Shown: positions 1 through 5,516, counted from the first letter of the stretch. The stretch: DNA of 5,634 nucleotides from Modestobacter sp. (GCA_025966175.1 JAOPVN010000118.1:1-5634), one strand, 5' to 3'. Notes: a model not told the origin generated them from the letters alone. A program made the numbers and translations.

Positions 1-727
1 CGCCTTCCGGGAGATCGCCGACGAGGTCGGCGCGATCCTGATGGTGGATGCCGCGCACTTCATCGGCCTGGTGGCCGGGAAGGCGATCCCCTCGCCGGTG
101 CCGTACGCCGACGTCGTCACCTTCACCACGCACAAGGTGCTGCGGGGCCCCCGCGGCGGGGCGATCGTCTGCAAGGCCCAGCACGCCAAGGCCATCGACA
201 AGGCGGCGTTCCCGATGATGCAGGGCGGCCCGCTCATGCACGCCGTCGCCGCCAAGGCGGTGAACCTCAAGGAGTGCCTGCAGCCCGAGTACCAGGCCTA
301 CACCCGGCAGGTCATCACCAACGCCCAGGCACTCACCGAGGGCCTGGCCGCCGAGGGGCTGCGCCCTGTCGCCGGCGGCACCGACACCCACCTGGCGCTG
401 CTGGACCTGCGCGAGGTCACCGACACCGCCGGCGAGCTGGTCACCGGCAAGGTGGCCGAGGCCCGCTGTGACGCCGCCGGCATCGTGCTGAACAAGAACG
501 CCATCCCCTTCGACCCGCAGCCGGCCTCGGTGGCCTCCGGCATCCGGGTCGGCAGCCCGTCGGTGACCACCCAGGGGATGGTGGAGACCGACATGAAGGA
601 GATCGCCTCGCTGATCGGCACTGCGATCCGGGACGCCGACGGCTCCCGCACCGCGCAGGTCGCCGCGGGCGTCCGCGAGCTGGTCGGAGCCCACCCGGCC
701 TACCCCGAGCCGACGCGTACCGCCTGA
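1..727 (+). CDS. glyA: Serine hydroxymethyltransferase, C-terminal part (5' truncated by window edge)
   Basis: SHMT is a cytosolic PLP enzyme that converts serine and tetrahydrofolate to glycine and 5,10-methylene-tetrahydrofolate. Reading is open from base 2 (first full codon) to a TGA at 725-727, giving 241 codons of a protein normally about 420-430 residues long, so the N-terminal part lies outside the window. Family motifs are clear. The DxAH motif has its Asp at 47-49 (pairs with the PLP ring nitrogen) and its His at 56-58 (stacks on the ring). The TTHK motif has its Schiff-base Lys at 134-136 and is followed by LRGPRGG. The substrate-carboxylate Arg of GIRVGSP is at 545-547. An internal ATG at 41 is not the start, because conserved FREIADEVGAIL sequence lies upstream in frame. 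No active-site residue visible here is missing. The stop is 3 bp before the next gene, suggesting co-transcription. Confidence 0.96.
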   Translation, partial: AFREIADEVGAILMVDAAHFIGLVAGKAIPSPVPYADVVTFTTHKVLRGPRGGAIVCKAQHAKAIDKAAFPMMQGGPLMHAVAAKAVNLKECLQPEYQAYTRQVITNAQALTEGLAAEGLRPVAGGTDTHLALLDLREVTDTAGELVTGKVAEARCDAAGIVLNKNAIPFDPQPASVASGIRVGSPSVTTQGMVETDMKEIASLIGTAIRDADGSRTAQVAAGVRELVGAHPAYPEPTRTA

Positions 728-730
728 CCC

Positions 731-2047
731 ATGCGCGAGTACGCGGTCGTCCTCCTCACCGCCGCCCTGGTCACCTTCCTGGCCACACCGGTGGTCCGGG
801 TGGCGGCGGTCCGCTTCCGGGTGATGGCCGAGGTCCGCGACCGCGACGTGCACGTCATCCCCACCCCCCGGGGCGGGGGAGTGGCGATGTACCTGGGGGT
901 CGCGGCCGGGGTGCTGGTCGCCTCCCAGCTGCCGTCCCTGCAGCGCAGCTTCGAGTTCAGCTCCCAGACGATCGCGGTCCTGGTCGCCGGCGGGCTGATC
1001 TGCCTGCTCGGTGTGCTCGACGACCGGTTCGGGCTGGACGCGCTCACCAAGCTCACCGGCCAGATCGCCTCTGCCGGGGTGATGGTGCTGCTGGGCGTGC
1101 AGCTGGCGTTCCTGTTCCTGCCGGTCGCCGACATCGGGACGCTGTCGCTGGGGCCGGACGTCGGGGTGCCGGCGACCATCCTGCTGACCGTCCTCACCGT
1201 CAACGCGCTGAACTTCATCGACGGCCTCGACGGGCTGGCCGCCGGGGTCTCCGCCATCGCGGCGCTGGCCTTCTTCGCCTACAGCTACCACCTGGGGCTG
1301 GTCGGCTACGACGACGTCGCCAGCACGCCCGCCCTGATCACCGCCGTCCTGGCCGGGGCGTGCCTGGGCTTCCTGCCGCACAACTTCAGTCCGGCGCGGA
1401 TCTTCATGGGCGACAGCGGATCGATGCTGGTGGGACTGATCCTGGCCGCGGCCGCGGTCTCGGCCACCGGGCAGACGGACTCCCAGACGCTCGGGTCGGC
1501 GGCGAGCCTGCTGCCGCTGACCCTGCCGTTGCTCGTGCCGTTCGCGGTCCTCTTCATCCCGTTCATCGACCTGCTGATGGCCGTGATCCGGCGTACCCGC
1601 CGGGGCCAGTCGCCGTTCAGCCCGGACAAGATGCACCTGCACCACCGGCTGCTGTCGATCGGGCACTCGCACCGCCGGGCGGTCCTGATCATGTACTTCT
1701 GGGCGGCGCTGCTCAGCTTCGGCGCGGTCGCGCTCTCCATCACCGGCGGCACCGTCGAGGTGCTGGTCGTCATCGGGGCGCTGCTGATCGTGGGCGTCGT
1801 CGTCGTGCTCAGCCCGCGCGCCCGCCGCGCGGCCATCGCTGCGCGGCAGGCCGAGCTCGCTGCCCTCAAGGAGCGCAGCCGTGCGGCGCACCCCGCCAGC
1901 CGGACCGTCCGCGGGGGGCGCGGTCGGGGTGGTCGAGGCGGACCACCAGGGGGCCCCGCGCCGGCCGGCTCCGGATCCGTTCCCGGCGGCCCGGTGACCG
2001 GTCCGGTCACCTCGGCCGCGGGGCCGACGGCGGGGGTGCGACGGTGA
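731..2047 (+). CDS. wecA: WecA/Rfe-like polyprenyl-phosphate GlcNAc-1-phosphate transferase
   Basis: This integral membrane enzyme moves a GlcNAc-1-phosphate group from UDP-GlcNAc to a polyprenyl phosphate, the first lipid-linked step of an envelope polymer (the arabinogalactan linker in mycobacteria). The 438-residue protein has about 11 hydrophobic segments between residues 4 and 360. Family (PF00953) motifs seen: HVIPTPRGGG (41-50), the Asp pair in VLDDRFGLD (97-98), NFIDGLDGLA (161-170) with D164 and D167, FMGDSGSM (225-232), and HLHH (302-305) in the cytoplasmic loop, which matches the HIHH motif of WecA/TagO-type members rather than MraY. The ATG at 731 aligns with the start of the first helix, although its Shine-Dalgarno is poor, so coupling to glyA is likely. 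Residues about 361-438 form a charged helix followed by a Gly/Arg/Pro-rich tail not needed for the family fold. The polymer made is not evident from sequence. Rv1302 of M. tuberculosis sits in the same place upstream of atpB. Confidence 0.93.
   Translation: MREYAVVLLTAALVTFLATPVVRVAAVRFRVMAEVRDRDVHVIPTPRGGGVAMYLGVAAGVLVASQLPSLQRSFEFSSQTIAVLVAGGLICLLGVLDDRFGLDALTKLTGQIASAGVMVLLGVQLAFLFLPVADIGTLSLGPDVGVPATILLTVLTVNALNFIDGLDGLAAGVSAIAALAFFAYSYHLGLVGYDDVASTPALITAVLAGACLGFLPHNFSPARIFMGDSGSMLVGLILAAAAVSATGQTDSQTLGSAASLLPLTLPLLVPFAVLFIPFIDLLMAVIRRTRRGQSPFSPDKMHLHHRLLSIGHSHRRAVLIMYFWAALLSFGAVALSITGGTVEVLVVIGALLIVGVVVVLSPRARRAAIAARQAELAALKERSRAAHPASRTVRGGRGRGGRGGPPGGPAPAGSGSVPGGPVTGPVTSAAGPTAGVRR
1993..2011. 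repeat. 19-bp inverted repeat at the 3' end of wecA
   Basis: GGTGACCGG and CCGGTCACC are perfect 9-bp inverted arms around a single central T. As RNA this would be an 8-bp stem with a 3-base loop. It lies inside the wecA coding tail (peptide PVTGPVT), 32 bp before the next start codon. It could be an operator-like dyad, an mRNA hairpin, or a by-product of the repeated peptide in a GC-rich genome. The symmetry is seen; any function is inference. Confidence 0.4.
2012..2027 (+). repeat. Second inverted repeat abutting the first
   Basis: TCGGCC and GGCCGA pair perfectly around a GCGG loop and begin at the base after the preceding dyad. Together they form two back-to-back stem-loops that end 16 bp before the GTG of the next gene. 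There is no U-run, so they are not a classical terminator. A six-base stem can easily occur by chance at this base composition. Confidence 0.3.
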
Positions 2048-2574
2048 GCGGCGCGGACGTCCCCGTGCCCCGCCGGCCCAGCGACGCCGCGTGGGACCTG
2101 GCCTTCCTGCGGGTCGGTCTGCTGGCCACCCTGGCCGTCACGGCGGTCGCGTGCGTCGTCATGGGCGTGCTGTCGAGCTGGGCGGACGCCCTCAGCGTGG
2201 TCGTGGGCGCAGCGGTGGTCAGCGTCTTCTTCGGTGTCTCCGGGCTCGTCGTCACGTGGGCCGGCCGGGTGCACGACAGCTACACGCTGCCGGCCGCCCT
2301 GGGCACCTTCATGGTGAAGATGCTGCTGCTGGTCGCGGTGCTCCGGGCCCTGCCGGAGGACGGCTGGGTGGACCTGCGGGTGCTCGGCTGGACCGTCGTC
2401 GTCGGGGCGCTGCTGTGGAGCGTCGTCCAGGCGCGCTGGGTGTGGACCAAGCCGCTGTACTACGTCACCCCGCCCGCGCCTCCGACGCCCGCTGCGATGC
2501 CGGATCCGGGCGCCCGCTCAGCCCGCGCACAGGGGCCCGGGACGGACCCGGAAACCCCCACGACACGCGGCTGA
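2044..2574 (+). CDS. AtpI-like four-helix membrane protein (Rv1303 position homologue)
   Basis: This is a small integral membrane protein at the front of the atp operon. The chosen start is the GTG at 2044, which overlaps the wecA stop (GTGA) and has a G-rich Shine-Dalgarno-like run at 2032-2038; the frame stays open much further upstream, but only over wecA. The 176-residue product has four hydrophobic segments at about 21-44, 47-72, 81-103 and 111-130, then a Pro-rich polar tail from about 142. The pattern fits the ATP synthase I family (PF03899), whose members have been linked to c-ring assembly and, with AtpZ, to Mg2+ uptake in Bacillus. It occupies the place of Rv1303 between rfe and atpB in mycobacteria. 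Family assignment rests on topology and position, since the family has few diagnostic residues. The gene ends in tandem in-frame stops, TGA then TAG (2572-2577). Confidence 0.8.
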   Translation: MSGADVPVPRRPSDAAWDLAFLRVGLLATLAVTAVACVVMGVLSSWADALSVVVGAAVVSVFFGVSGLVVTWAGRVHDSYTLPAALGTFMVKMLLLVAVLRALPEDGWVDLRVLGWTVVVGALLWSVVQARWVWTKPLYYVTPPAPPTPAAMPDPGARSARAQGPGTDPETPTTRG

Positions 2575-2580
2575 TAGGGT
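2575..2580 (+). promoter_or_regulatory. Weak -10-like hexamer or AGGG ribosome binding site before atpZ
   Basis: TAGGGT lies 9 bp before the atpZ ATG. It fits the TAnnnT pattern of actinobacterial -10 elements and would put a transcription start at or next to the ATG (leaderless mRNA). I see no convincing -35 element. The same bases include AGGG at 2576-2579, with 10 bp of spacing to the ATG, which could simply be a ribosome binding site. The second reading needs fewer assumptions. Confidence 0.2.
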
Positions 2581-2589
2581 CCCGAATCG

Positions 2590-2919
2590 ATGGCCGAGGA
2601 CACTCCCGAACCTGGGAGCGCCCGACCGCGACCACAGCGCTCCGCCGATGCACAGCCCAGTGGGGCCGACGTCGGGTGGGGGATCACCGGGACAATGCTC
2701 TCGGGGATCGTCGTCTGGGGTGGCGTCGGGCTGGCGCTCGACCGCTGGCTGGACACGAGGTTCTTCGTCCTGGTCGGCGTCCTCCTCGGTCTCGGAGTGG
2801 CCATCTACCTGGTGGTCGTGAAGTACGCCCCGCCCGTGCCGCCGGCCGGTAAGGGCGCACACGGAACCACCCCGGGTGGCCGACGAGGCCATTCCAGGAC
2901 GCAGAAGGGACAACGGTGA
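2590..2919 (+). CDS. atpZ: AtpZ-type accessory protein of F1Fo ATP synthase
   Basis: This 109-residue protein has a polar, Pro-rich N-terminus (1-28), two hydrophobic helices (about 31-50 and 58-77) and a basic C-terminal tail ending in a Gly/Arg-rich stretch. The helical hairpin carries the AtpZ/AtpI-type (PF09527) pattern: a Gly-rich first helix, then LALDRWLDTRFF as the short loop with its conserved Asp, then VGVLLGLGVAIYL in the second helix. Family members sit next to atpB and have been implicated with AtpI in Mg2+ uptake and in assembly of the Fo ring; a direct role here is inference. The stop overlaps the atpB start by GTGA, so translation of atpB is probably coupled to it. The start at 2590 is the first ATG after the upstream stops and gives the expected length. 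Confidence 0.83.
   Translation: MAEDTPEPGSARPRPQRSADAQPSGADVGWGITGTMLSGIVVWGGVGLALDRWLDTRFFVLVGVLLGLGVAIYLVVVKYAPPVPPAGKGAHGTTPGGRRGHSRTQKGQR
2903..2910 (+). promoter_or_regulatory. Ribosome binding site of atpB
   Basis: AGAAGGGA lies inside the 3' end of atpZ, 5 bp before a GTG at 2916. It supports that GTG as the atpB start over the later in-frame GTG at codon 11. Confidence 0.75.
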
Positions 2920-3734
2920 CCTCCAGCGCCCTCGCGCTCAGCGGAGTGCTCGCGGCCAACGGCGAGGGGTTCCACGCCCCCACGGTCGAGGAGTTCTACC
3001 CCGCACCGATCGCGTCGTTCTCGCTTCTCGGTCTCGACTTCGAGATCACCCGCATCACGATCATCATGTGGATCGCGACGGCGGCGATACTCGCCCTGCT
3101 CGTGTCGGCCGTCCGGCGGCCCACGATCGTGCCGGGCCGCCTGCAGTGGCTGGCCGAGAGCGGCTACTCGGTGGTCCGGGACGGGATCGCCCGCGACGTG
3201 ATCGGCCCCAAGGGCCTGCCGTTCGCGCCGTTCCTCGCCTCGCTGTTCTTCTTCATCCTCGCCAACAACGCGATGAGCATCATCCCGTTGGCGCAGATCT
3301 CGCCGAACTCCAAGTTCGCGATCCCATTGGTCCTCGCGTTGGTCTGCTGGGTGCTCTACAACTGGATCGGCATCCGCGAGCAGGGCGTCGGCAGGTACTT
3401 CAAGGATGCCGCGATCCCGCCGGGTGTCCCCGCGGCCGCGTTGATCCTGGTCACGCCGATCGAGCTGCTGCAGGTCTTCATCATCCGGCCGTTCACCCTG
3501 GCCGTCCGACTCTTCGCCAACATGTTCGCCGGCCACATGCTGCTGGCGGTGTTCGCGCTGGGCACCTCGTACCTGCTCTTCGTGGGCAACTTCTCGGTGA
3601 TCTTTGCGCCGTTCTCGTTCCTGATGGCCCTGGCCATGACCTTCTTCGAACTGCTGGTCATCGTGCTGCAGGCCTACGTCTTCACCGTCCTGATGGCGAC
3701 CTACCTCAGCGGTGCCGTCGAGCCTGCACACTGA
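2916..3734 (+). CDS. atpB: F1Fo ATP synthase subunit a
   Basis: Subunit a is the membrane stator of Fo and forms the two proton half-channels beside the c-ring. The 272-residue product starts at a GTG with good Shine-Dalgarno spacing. Hydrophobic segments lie at about 43-65, 103-125, 134-151, 171-190, 202-226 and 230-261. The hallmark motif VRLFANMFAGH is present, with R198 matching the essential Arg210 of E. coli subunit a. LQAY near the C-terminus carries Q252, matching E. coli Gln252. The positions equivalent to E. coli Glu219 and His245 hold His207 and Glu245, the swapped pair common in other bacteria. The N-terminus has a short polar stretch (EEFYPAPIASF) typical of actinobacterial subunit a. 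The gene overlaps atpZ by 4 bp and is separated from atpE by 85 bp. Length and motifs indicate an intact gene. Confidence 0.97.
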   Translation: MTSSALALSGVLAANGEGFHAPTVEEFYPAPIASFSLLGLDFEITRITIIMWIATAAILALLVSAVRRPTIVPGRLQWLAESGYSVVRDGIARDVIGPKGLPFAPFLASLFFFILANNAMSIIPLAQISPNSKFAIPLVLALVCWVLYNWIGIREQGVGRYFKDAAIPPGVPAAALILVTPIELLQVFIIRPFTLAVRLFANMFAGHMLLAVFALGTSYLLFVGNFSVIFAPFSFLMALAMTFFELLVIVLQAYVFTVLMATYLSGAVEPAH

Positions 3735-3746
3735 TCCGCCGCACCG

Positions 3747-3770
3747 ACCTGCACGACCACCTGCACGACC
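3747..3770 (+). repeat. Perfect 12-bp tandem direct repeat between atpB and atpE
   Basis: ACCTGCACGACC occurs twice head to tail (3747-3758 and 3759-3770) in the non-coding gap. The core CCTGCAC also occurs at 3723-3729 in the last codons of atpB. Such repeats can arise by slippage; no function is evident. Confidence 0.6.
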
Positions 3771-3777
3771 CGCCAGC

Positions 3778-3797
3778 CGCCCGGGACCATCCGGGCG
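3778..3797 (+). other. Intercistronic hairpin before the atpE ribosome binding site
   Basis: CGCCCGG (3778-3784) and CCGGGCG (3791-3797) are perfect 7-bp inverted arms around GACCAT. A further G-U pair would leave a four-base loop. No U-run follows and the operon continues, so it is not a rho-independent terminator. It ends 8 bp before the atpE Shine-Dalgarno. It could mark an mRNA processing or stability site, or simply keep the ribosome binding site exposed; this is inference. Confidence 0.45.
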
Positions 3798-3805
3798 ACC
3801 GACAC

Positions 3806-3813
3806 AGGAGGAA
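3806..3813 (+). promoter_or_regulatory. Strong ribosome binding site of atpE
   Basis: AGGAGGAA, a near-consensus Shine-Dalgarno, lies 6 bp before the ATG at 3820. It is the strongest in the window, consistent with the need for many c subunits per enzyme, and it fixes the atpE start. Confidence 0.9.
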
Positions 3814-3819
3814 CACCCC

Positions 3820-4047
3820 ATGACCGAGGTTCTCGCGGCCGTCAACGGCAACATCGGCGCGGTCGGCTACGGCCTCGCCGCCATCGGCCCCGGCATCGGC
3901 GTGGGCGTCGTGTGGGCGGCCTACATCCAGGCCACCGCGCGTCAGCCCGAGTCCGCCGGCCTCACCCGCACCTACGCCTTCCTGGGTGCGGCGCTCTCCG
4001 AGGCGCTGGCCCTCATCGGCCTGGTCGCGCCCTTCATCTACGGGTGA
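3820..4047 (+). CDS. atpE: F1Fo ATP synthase subunit c
   Basis: The c subunit is a two-helix hairpin that assembles into the rotating proteolipid ring of Fo. The 75-residue product starts at the ATG after a strong Shine-Dalgarno; the frame is open further upstream, but that part covers the intergenic gap and the end of atpB. Helix 1 (about 11-36) has the Gly-rich stretch AIGPGIGVG, the polar loop is ARQPE (R41, Q42, P43, E44), and helix 2 (about 50-73) carries the ion-binding Glu61 in LSEALALIG. The position matching the Na+-ligand Gln32 of Ilyobacter tartaricus c is Val28, and Glu61 is followed by Ala-Leu rather than Ser-Thr, so H+ coupling is inferred. The C-terminus LIGLVAPFIYG closely resembles the Streptomyces c subunit. 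Length is normal and nothing is missing. Confidence 0.97.
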   Translation: MTEVLAAVNGNIGAVGYGLAAIGPGIGVGVVWAAYIQATARQPESAGLTRTYAFLGAALSEALALIGLVAPFIYG

Positions 4048-4078
4048 GCTGGCCCCTTCCGTCGCCCACAGCTGATCT

Positions 4079-4083
4079 AGGGA
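4079..4083 (+). promoter_or_regulatory. Probable ribosome binding site of atpF
   Basis: AGGGA lies 10 bp before the ATG at 4094 and only 1 bp before an in-frame GTG at 4085. The spacing favours the ATG, though 10 bp is a little long. Confidence 0.5.
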
Positions 4084-4093
4084 CGTGCAGAGC

Positions 4094-4639
4094 ATGAACA
4101 TCCTGGCTGCCGAGTCGCACAATCCGCTGATCCCGCCGATCAGCGAGATCATCGTGGGAGCGATCACCTTCGGCATCCTGCTGCTGGTGCTGGTCAAGTT
4201 CGTCTTCCCGCAGATGGAGAAGACGTTCGTGGCCCGCCGTGAGGCGATCGAGGGCGGCATCGAGCGCGCCGAGACGATGCAGGCCGACGCCAAGGCAGCG
4301 CTGGAGCAGTACCGCGCCCAGCTCGCCGAGGCCCGCACCGAGGCGGCGCAGATCCGCGACGCCGCGCGCGCCGATGGCCAGCAGATCATCGAGGAGCTCC
4401 GCGCCCAGGCGCAGGAGGAGTCGGCCCGCATCGTCGCCCGCGGCGAAGAGCAGCTGGCCTCCTCCCGCCAGCAGGTGCTCAACGAGCTGCGCGGTCAGAT
4501 CGGCACGCTCGCGGTGGAGCTGGCCGGCCGGGTGGTCGGCGAGTCGCTGGCCGACGACGCCCGCCGCAGCGGCACCGTCGACCGGTTCCTCGACGACCTG
4601 GACGGCATGTCCGCCGCCACCGCCGGGGACGCTCGCTGA
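4094..4639 (+). CDS. atpF: F1Fo ATP synthase subunit b
   Basis: Subunit b is the peripheral-stalk protein that anchors in the membrane and holds the F1 head still through delta. From the ATG at 4094 it has 181 residues; the in-frame GTG at 4085 would add three, but sits too close to the Shine-Dalgarno. A single membrane helix spans about 17-38 (ending LVLVKFVFP). A long Glu/Ala/Arg/Gln-rich coiled coil runs from about 41 to 130, with the family phrase FVARREAIEGGIERAE near its start. A C-terminal segment TLAVELAGRVVGESL (138-152) is typical of the delta-binding end. Its last base is shared with the atpH start (TGATG). Unlike the mycobacterial operon there is only one b gene here and it is not fused to delta. 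Confidence 0.95.
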   Translation: MNILAAESHNPLIPPISEIIVGAITFGILLLVLVKFVFPQMEKTFVARREAIEGGIERAETMQADAKAALEQYRAQLAEARTEAAQIRDAARADGQQIIEELRAQAQEESARIVARGEEQLASSRQQVLNELRGQIGTLAVELAGRVVGESLADDARRSGTVDRFLDDLDGMSAATAGDAR

Positions 4640-5469
4640 TGCACGCCTCCAGCCGGGCCGCCATGGAGGCGTCGCGGGAAGCGCTCAAGGCGCAGACCGG
4701 TGGCGCCCTCAGCCGCTCTCGCGCCGACGCGCTGCTGTCCCTGGCCGACGAGCTGTTCGCCGTAGCGCACCTGCTCGACGCGCAGCGGTCGTTGCGTCGG
4801 GCGGTGTCGGACGCCTCGGTCAGCCCCGAGGATCGCGCCGGGCTGGTCCGCCGGCTGCTGTCGTCGAAGGTGTCCCCGAGCACGCTCGAGGTCCTGGAGA
4901 CCGTGGCCCGGCAGCGCTGGTCGCGCCCGCTGGACCTCGTCGAGGCGACCGAGACGCTGGCGATCGAGGCGGCGCTGGACGCTGCCGAGGCGCGCGGCGA
5001 GCTCGACGGGGTCGAGGACGAGCTGTTCCGGTTCAGCCGGATCGTCGCCGCCGACGACGACCTGGGCCGGATCCTCGGGGACCGGTCGGCACCGCGGGAG
5101 GGCAAGGCCGCGCTGCTGGACCGGCTGCTGGCCGGCAAGGTCAGCCCCGTCACCGAGCGGCTGGTGCGGAACTCCCTGACCAGCTCGCACGTGCACAACG
5201 CAGAGAACGAGATCGAGCGGCTGTCCACCATGGCGGCGCGCCGCCGCGGCCGGTCGGTCGCGCACGTGGTCAGCGCGGTGCCGCTCACGGCGACGCAGGA
5301 GCGTCGGCTGGTCGTCACCCTCGAGCGCCTCTACGGGCGGACCATGGGCCTGCAGGTCCAGGTCGACCCGGAGGTGCTCGGTGGTCTCGTGATCCGCGTC
5401 GACGACGAGGTCATCGACGGCAGCATCGCCCACCGACTCGAGGCCGCCGGCCGGCGGCTGGCCGGCTGA
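4639..5469 (+). CDS. atpH: F1Fo ATP synthase subunit delta, long actinobacterial form
   Basis: Delta (the OSCP equivalent) joins the top of the F1 head to the peripheral stalk. The 276-residue product is about 100 residues longer than E. coli delta (177). The extra length is explained by an internal tandem copy: residues 37-93 and 127-183 align without gaps at a spacing of exactly 90, sharing DELF (37 and 127) and KVSP (77 and 167). The C-terminal domain (about 205-276) has the family signature: SAVPLT, then DPEVLGGLVIRVDDEVIDGSI (243-263). The ATG at 4639 overlaps the atpF stop by one base, and GGGGA at 4625-4629 may help; another ATG at codon 9 is possible. A 66-bp gap separates it from atpA. 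An enlarged delta is known in Actinobacteria, and the mycobacterial b-delta fusion also carries an extra domain-sized insertion. Confidence 0.95.
   Translation: MHASSRAAMEASREALKAQTGGALSRSRADALLSLADELFAVAHLLDAQRSLRRAVSDASVSPEDRAGLVRRLLSSKVSPSTLEVLETVARQRWSRPLDLVEATETLAIEAALDAAEARGELDGVEDELFRFSRIVAADDDLGRILGDRSAPREGKAALLDRLLAGKVSPVTERLVRNSLTSSHVHNAENEIERLSTMAARRRGRSVAHVVSAVPLTATQERRLVVTLERLYGRTMGLQVQVDPEVLGGLVIRVDDEVIDGSIAHRLEAAGRRLAG
4747..5187 (+). repeat. Internal domain duplication in atpH (two copies, 270-bp period)
   Basis: Codons 37-93 (4747-4917) and 127-183 (5017-5187) encode related segments. A hand alignment without gaps gives roughly 20 identities in 57 positions. GACGAGCTGTTC is identical in both copies, 270 bp apart. 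Elsewhere codons differ (for example Ser of KVSP is TCC in copy 1 and AGC in copy 2), which indicates an old duplication and not a recent slip. Confidence 0.75.
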
Positions 5470-5516
5470 CCAGCCACCGCTGACCGACCGCCCCCCAGCA
5501 CCACTCACGAACCAGC

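Noticed and set aside
41..43. ATG at 41 as the start of a short separate gene
   Set aside because: Conserved SHMT sequence continues in frame upstream to the window edge, so this Met is internal.
1911..1960. G-rich run that might form a G-quadruplex
   Set aside because: Four well-spaced runs of three or more G are not present within a short span. The run comes from Gly and Arg codons in the wecA tail.
1360..2043. Upstream open extension of the AtpI-like frame, suggesting a 404-residue protein
   Set aside because: The extension overlaps the well-supported wecA frame and translates to a Pro/Arg/Ala-rich sequence with no motif. The GTG at 2044 gives a normal-length protein.
2537..2551. Five-base stem (CCGGG with CCCGG) near the end of the AtpI-like gene as a terminator
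   Set aside because: The stem is short, lies inside coding sequence, is not followed by a U-run, and stems of this size are common by chance in this sequence.
3712..3819. N-terminal extension of subunit c into the atpB-atpE gap
   Set aside because: A near-consensus Shine-Dalgarno fixes the start at 3820, and subunit c is normally about 70-80 residues long. The extension is low-complexity and rich in His, Pro and Arg.
2805..3854. Long open frame of 349 codons on the - strand opposite atpZ and atpB
   Set aside because: Its product is rich in Arg, Asp, Gly and Glu with no recognisable domain, as expected from reading a GC-rich membrane-protein gene backwards. The + strand holds clear family proteins throughout. 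The other - strand frames (for example 4495-5508 and 1306-2274) are rejected for the same reason.
4047..4073. AGCTG and CAGCT inverted arms between atpE and atpF
   Set aside because: Only five base pairs with a 17-base loop; too weak to count as a structure.
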